Origin: Zetaproteobacteria bacterium
GTDB taxonomy: Bacteria; Pseudomonadota; Zetaproteobacteria; Mariprofundales; Mariprofundaceae
Reading direction: 5' to 3'
Length of the DNA: 16,277 nucleotides
NCBI GenBank assembly: GCA_021545625.1
Contig: JAJRVH010000182.1
Coordinates: 1 to 16,277 of the forward strand
The position numbers and the translations under genes are program-made. Below are positions 14,570-16,277 of the stretch, piece by piece. The notes below the pieces were generated by a model that was not told where the DNA came from, did no database searches, and saw only the letters and a program-made list of their open reading frames with translations. How positions within the stretch are numbered: the stretch's first letter is position 1; the number at the start of each line of letters is the position of its first letter.

Positions 14570-15037
14570 ATGATCAGGCATGGAAAAATCATCGTGGCAA
14601 CGGACTTTTCCGGACAGTCGGACGAGGCGCTGCGGCGGGCGATGGAGCTGGCGCACGCCTTCCAGGCTGAGATTCATCTGCTGCATGTCATGGAGCCGTT
14701 CATGGTCTACGACAGCGACAATATGCTCAGCATGCCGGTGGAGGACATCTCCGCAGTGCGTCGTCAGGGCGCGCTTGAACGCCTGGAAAAGCAGGCCGAA
14801 CGGGCGCGCAACGGCGTGACGATCTTCCCGAGGATCATCGAGGAGATGTGCTCTCCCGCCATTGCGATCTGCGAGGCGGCCAGGGAGATGCACGCGGACA
14901 TGATCGTTATCGGCCGCCATGGCCATGCCGGTTTCCTTGAGCATCTGCTGATCGGCTCGACGGCCGAACGCGTCATCCGGCATGCGCCGTGCACCGTCGT
15001 CGTCACCGTACCGCACGACGGGACGGAAAAGGCATGA
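14570..15037 (+). CDS. Universal stress protein (UspA family)
   Basis: A 155-residue Usp domain, cytoplasmic, often ATP-binding and induced by growth arrest or redox stress. The start at 14570 follows GGAGG (14559-14563); the longer in-frame start at 14411 would lack any ribosome site. KIIVATDFS (6-14) is the usual first strand with the ATP-contacting Asp12. The nucleotide loop is GRHGHAGFLEHLLIGST (115-131). The spacing between the second glycine and the last GS is ten residues rather than the usual nine. The downstream Yip1 gene starts inside its stop (ATGA), so the two are coupled. Confidence 0.93.
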   Translation: MIRHGKIIVATDFSGQSDEALRRAMELAHAFQAEIHLLHVMEPFMVYDSDNMLSMPVEDISAVRRQGALERLEKQAERARNGVTIFPRIIEEMCSPAIAICEAAREMHADMIVIGRHGHAGFLEHLLIGSTAERVIRHAPCTVVVTVPHDGTEKA

Positions 15038-15597
15038 GCGACTATTTCGAATCCGCCCGGCCCGTCGAATCCTTCGCGGCGGCGCTCCGGCATCTGGCCG
15101 TAAGCCCCGGCATATTCTTCGCGCAGATGCCCCGGGCGACTGGCTACAGCAATGCCGTCTGGTTTCTGAGCATCACGCTGGCCGTGCCGCTATTCGTCTG
15201 GACCATGATGAGCCTCGGCATGGCCCTGTTTCTGGCGCCGCTGCTGTGGCTGGTCATGCTGGCCGGCACCTGGCTGTGGGCCTGGTATCTGGGCTGGGCC
15301 GTGCGTCTGTTTGCCGGGCGCGAACTGAGCACCGTCGATGCCTTTCATATCTGCGCCTATGCCAATGCGCCGGCGCTGCTGGCCTGGGTGCCGGTGCTAA
15401 ACGTGGTCATCGGTATCTGGTCGCTGATACTCGAATGGTTCGGACTGACCCGCTATGCCGGCATCGGCAGCGGCACGGCCCTGCTGATCCTGATCGTGCC
15501 GATGATCGTGCTGATGCTCAGCGTCGCGGTGCTGGCCATTCTGGTCGGCATGCTGGCGACGCAGCACGGCACGCTGCACGACATGCAGATGTTCTGA
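15034..15597 (+). CDS. Yip1-domain integral membrane protein
   Basis: A 187-residue membrane protein, start ATG at 15034 overlapping the Usp stop (TGA 15035-15037). It has about five hydrophobic segments, at roughly 40-58, 61-82, 84-91 (broken by a cluster of Trp), 110-135 and 148-180. The pattern of a hydrophilic N-terminus (SPGIFFAQMP) followed by these helices is that of the Yip1 family (PF04893), whose bacterial members are uncharacterised. The coupling to a Usp gene suggests a stress-linked membrane role, but nothing in the sequence names it. Confidence 0.8.
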   Translation: MSDYFESARPVESFAAALRHLAVSPGIFFAQMPRATGYSNAVWFLSITLAVPLFVWTMMSLGMALFLAPLLWLVMLAGTWLWAWYLGWAVRLFAGRELSTVDAFHICAYANAPALLAWVPVLNVVIGIWSLILEWFGLTRYAGIGSGTALLILIVPMIVLMLSVAVLAILVGMLATQHGTLHDMQMF

Positions 15598-15632
15598 ACA
15601 TTGTAAGATCATCCCGTTCATGCGCGACACAG

Positions 15633-15656
15633 CCTCCGAGCTCACTGCCACGGAGG
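15633..15656 (+). promoter_or_regulatory. Hairpin that can cover the Shine-Dalgarno of the PstS-like gene
   Basis: CCTCCG (15633-15638) is the exact reverse complement of CGGAGG (15651-15656), separated by 12 nt. The GGAGG in the 3' arm is the ribosome-binding site for the ATG at 15666 (9 nt spacing). A six-pair stem would hide it and could reduce translation until melted or opened. Confidence 0.55.
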
Positions 15657-15665
15657 AAAACAACC

Positions 15666-16277
15666 ATGAACATGATATCCGGCATGCGTCTGCTGGCCTC
15701 CCTGATGCTGCTCGGCGCGGGCAGCCTGCAGGCGGGCGAAACCATCCATGCCGTCGGCTCCACGACGGTATTGCCGATTATCTCCAGTGCCGCGACGGCC
15801 TATCACAGGCTGCACCCCGACATCACGATTACCGTGTCCGGCGGCGGCTCGGGCGTCGGCATCGCGGCCATGATTCAGGACACGGCCAACATCGGCATGG
15901 CTTCGCGCGAAATTGCGCCGGGGGAGGCGGCGCGCCTGGCCGGCAGGGTGGATGATATCGTCATCGCCCGCGACGCGGTCGCAGTCGTGGTTTCCAGGGC
16001 CGTCTATCTCGACGGCGTCACACATCTGTCGCTGGAACAGATCGCCGACATCTATCGCGGCCGGATCACCAACTGGAAGGTACTGGGCGGCCCGGATGCC
16101 CGCATTCTGGCCATCGACAAGGAAGCCAGCCGCGGCACCCGGCATGTATTCGCCGGGGCCGTGCTCGGCGATGCCCATGCCCGCGCGCCGGGGGCCTCGC
16201 TGATCGCCGGCTCGAACAACGAGGAACAGGCCATCATCGCGCACAGCGATCAGGCCATCGGCATGCTGCCCGCCCTG
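15666..16277 (+). CDS. PstS-like phosphate-binding periplasmic protein (3' end outside window)
   Basis: The frame from ATG 15666 stays open to the last base, giving 204 residues of a protein that continues beyond the window. A signal peptide is evident (MRLLASLMLLGAGSLQAG, about residues 7-24). The mature part begins ETIHAVGSTTVLP, the opening of PstS-like phosphate-binding proteins. It continues with VSGGGSGVGIAAM (58-70) and IGMASREI (77-84), which supply phosphate contacts in this family. EASRGTRHVF later carries another anion-contact Ser/Arg/Thr. Compared with E. coli PstS it belongs to the shorter PstS-like branch. The start is supported by GGAGG at 15652-15656; alternative in-frame ATGs at 15672 and 15684 are less well spaced. 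The pst permease genes, if any, lie beyond the window. Confidence 0.88.
   Translation, partial: MNMISGMRLLASLMLLGAGSLQAGETIHAVGSTTVLPIISSAATAYHRLHPDITITVSGGGSGVGIAAMIQDTANIGMASREIAPGEAARLAGRVDDIVIARDAVAVVVSRAVYLDGVTHLSLEQIADIYRGRITNWKVLGGPDARILAIDKEASRGTRHVFAGAVLGDAHARAPGASLIAGSNNEEQAIIAHSDQAIGMLPAL

Noticed and set aside
12687..14573. 628-residue open frame on the plus strand across sppA
   Set aside because: It is an antisense shadow of sppA, whose catalytic motifs and ribosome site are all on the minus strand.

Overview
The window is GC-rich chromosomal DNA that is almost fully coded on both strands. It looks like a gammaproteobacterium. The evidence is the tpiA-secG-tRNA-Leu(GAG) order, a full 67K-type SppA, RsmA, and groES-groEL behind a CIRCE operator. 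No gene in the window fixes the genus. There are no phage, IS, CRISPR or rRNA features. Both ends cut a gene: a beta-carbonic anhydrase at the left and a PstS-like phosphate-binding protein at the right.

Layout. 1-455: C-terminal part of a beta-carbonic anhydrase, converging on rsmA (minus). 1270-2661: promoter, tpiA, secG and tRNA-Leu(GAG), closed by a strong 15-bp terminator hairpin. 2699-3754: a promoter, a 39-residue zinc-ribbon protein, and a PfkB-family sugar kinase joined to it by a TGATG overlap. 3748-4458 (minus): a PepSY-TM-like membrane protein with a periplasmic insert carrying an Asp-box. 4490-4732: a decayed C-terminal fragment of a YbhB/PEBP gene. 4779-7156: a DUF523 (TudS-type) desulfidase candidate, an overlapping O-methyltransferase, and a ThiI without the rhodanese domain. 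The first and third of these link the block to thiolated uridine chemistry.

7167-9382: the groES-groEL operon, with two candidate promoters, a near-perfect CIRCE (HrcA site) and a clear terminator. 9391-12636: a putative metal-acquisition block. It contains a small anchored HxH/CxxC protein, an outer-membrane beta-barrel protein, a ZnuA-like binding protein and an ABC-3 permease, tightly coupled, but no ATPase gene. 12648-14432 (minus): sppA, signal peptide peptidase. 14570-15597: a universal stress protein and a Yip1-type membrane protein joined by an ATGA overlap. 15633-end: a PstS-like protein whose Shine-Dalgarno can be folded into a hairpin.

Most of the window is housekeeping. The parts that deserve a second look are the tiny zinc-ribbon/kinase pair, the TudS-OMT-ThiI block, the metal block without an ATPase, the PEBP gene remnant, and the occluded ribosome-binding site of the pstS-like gene.
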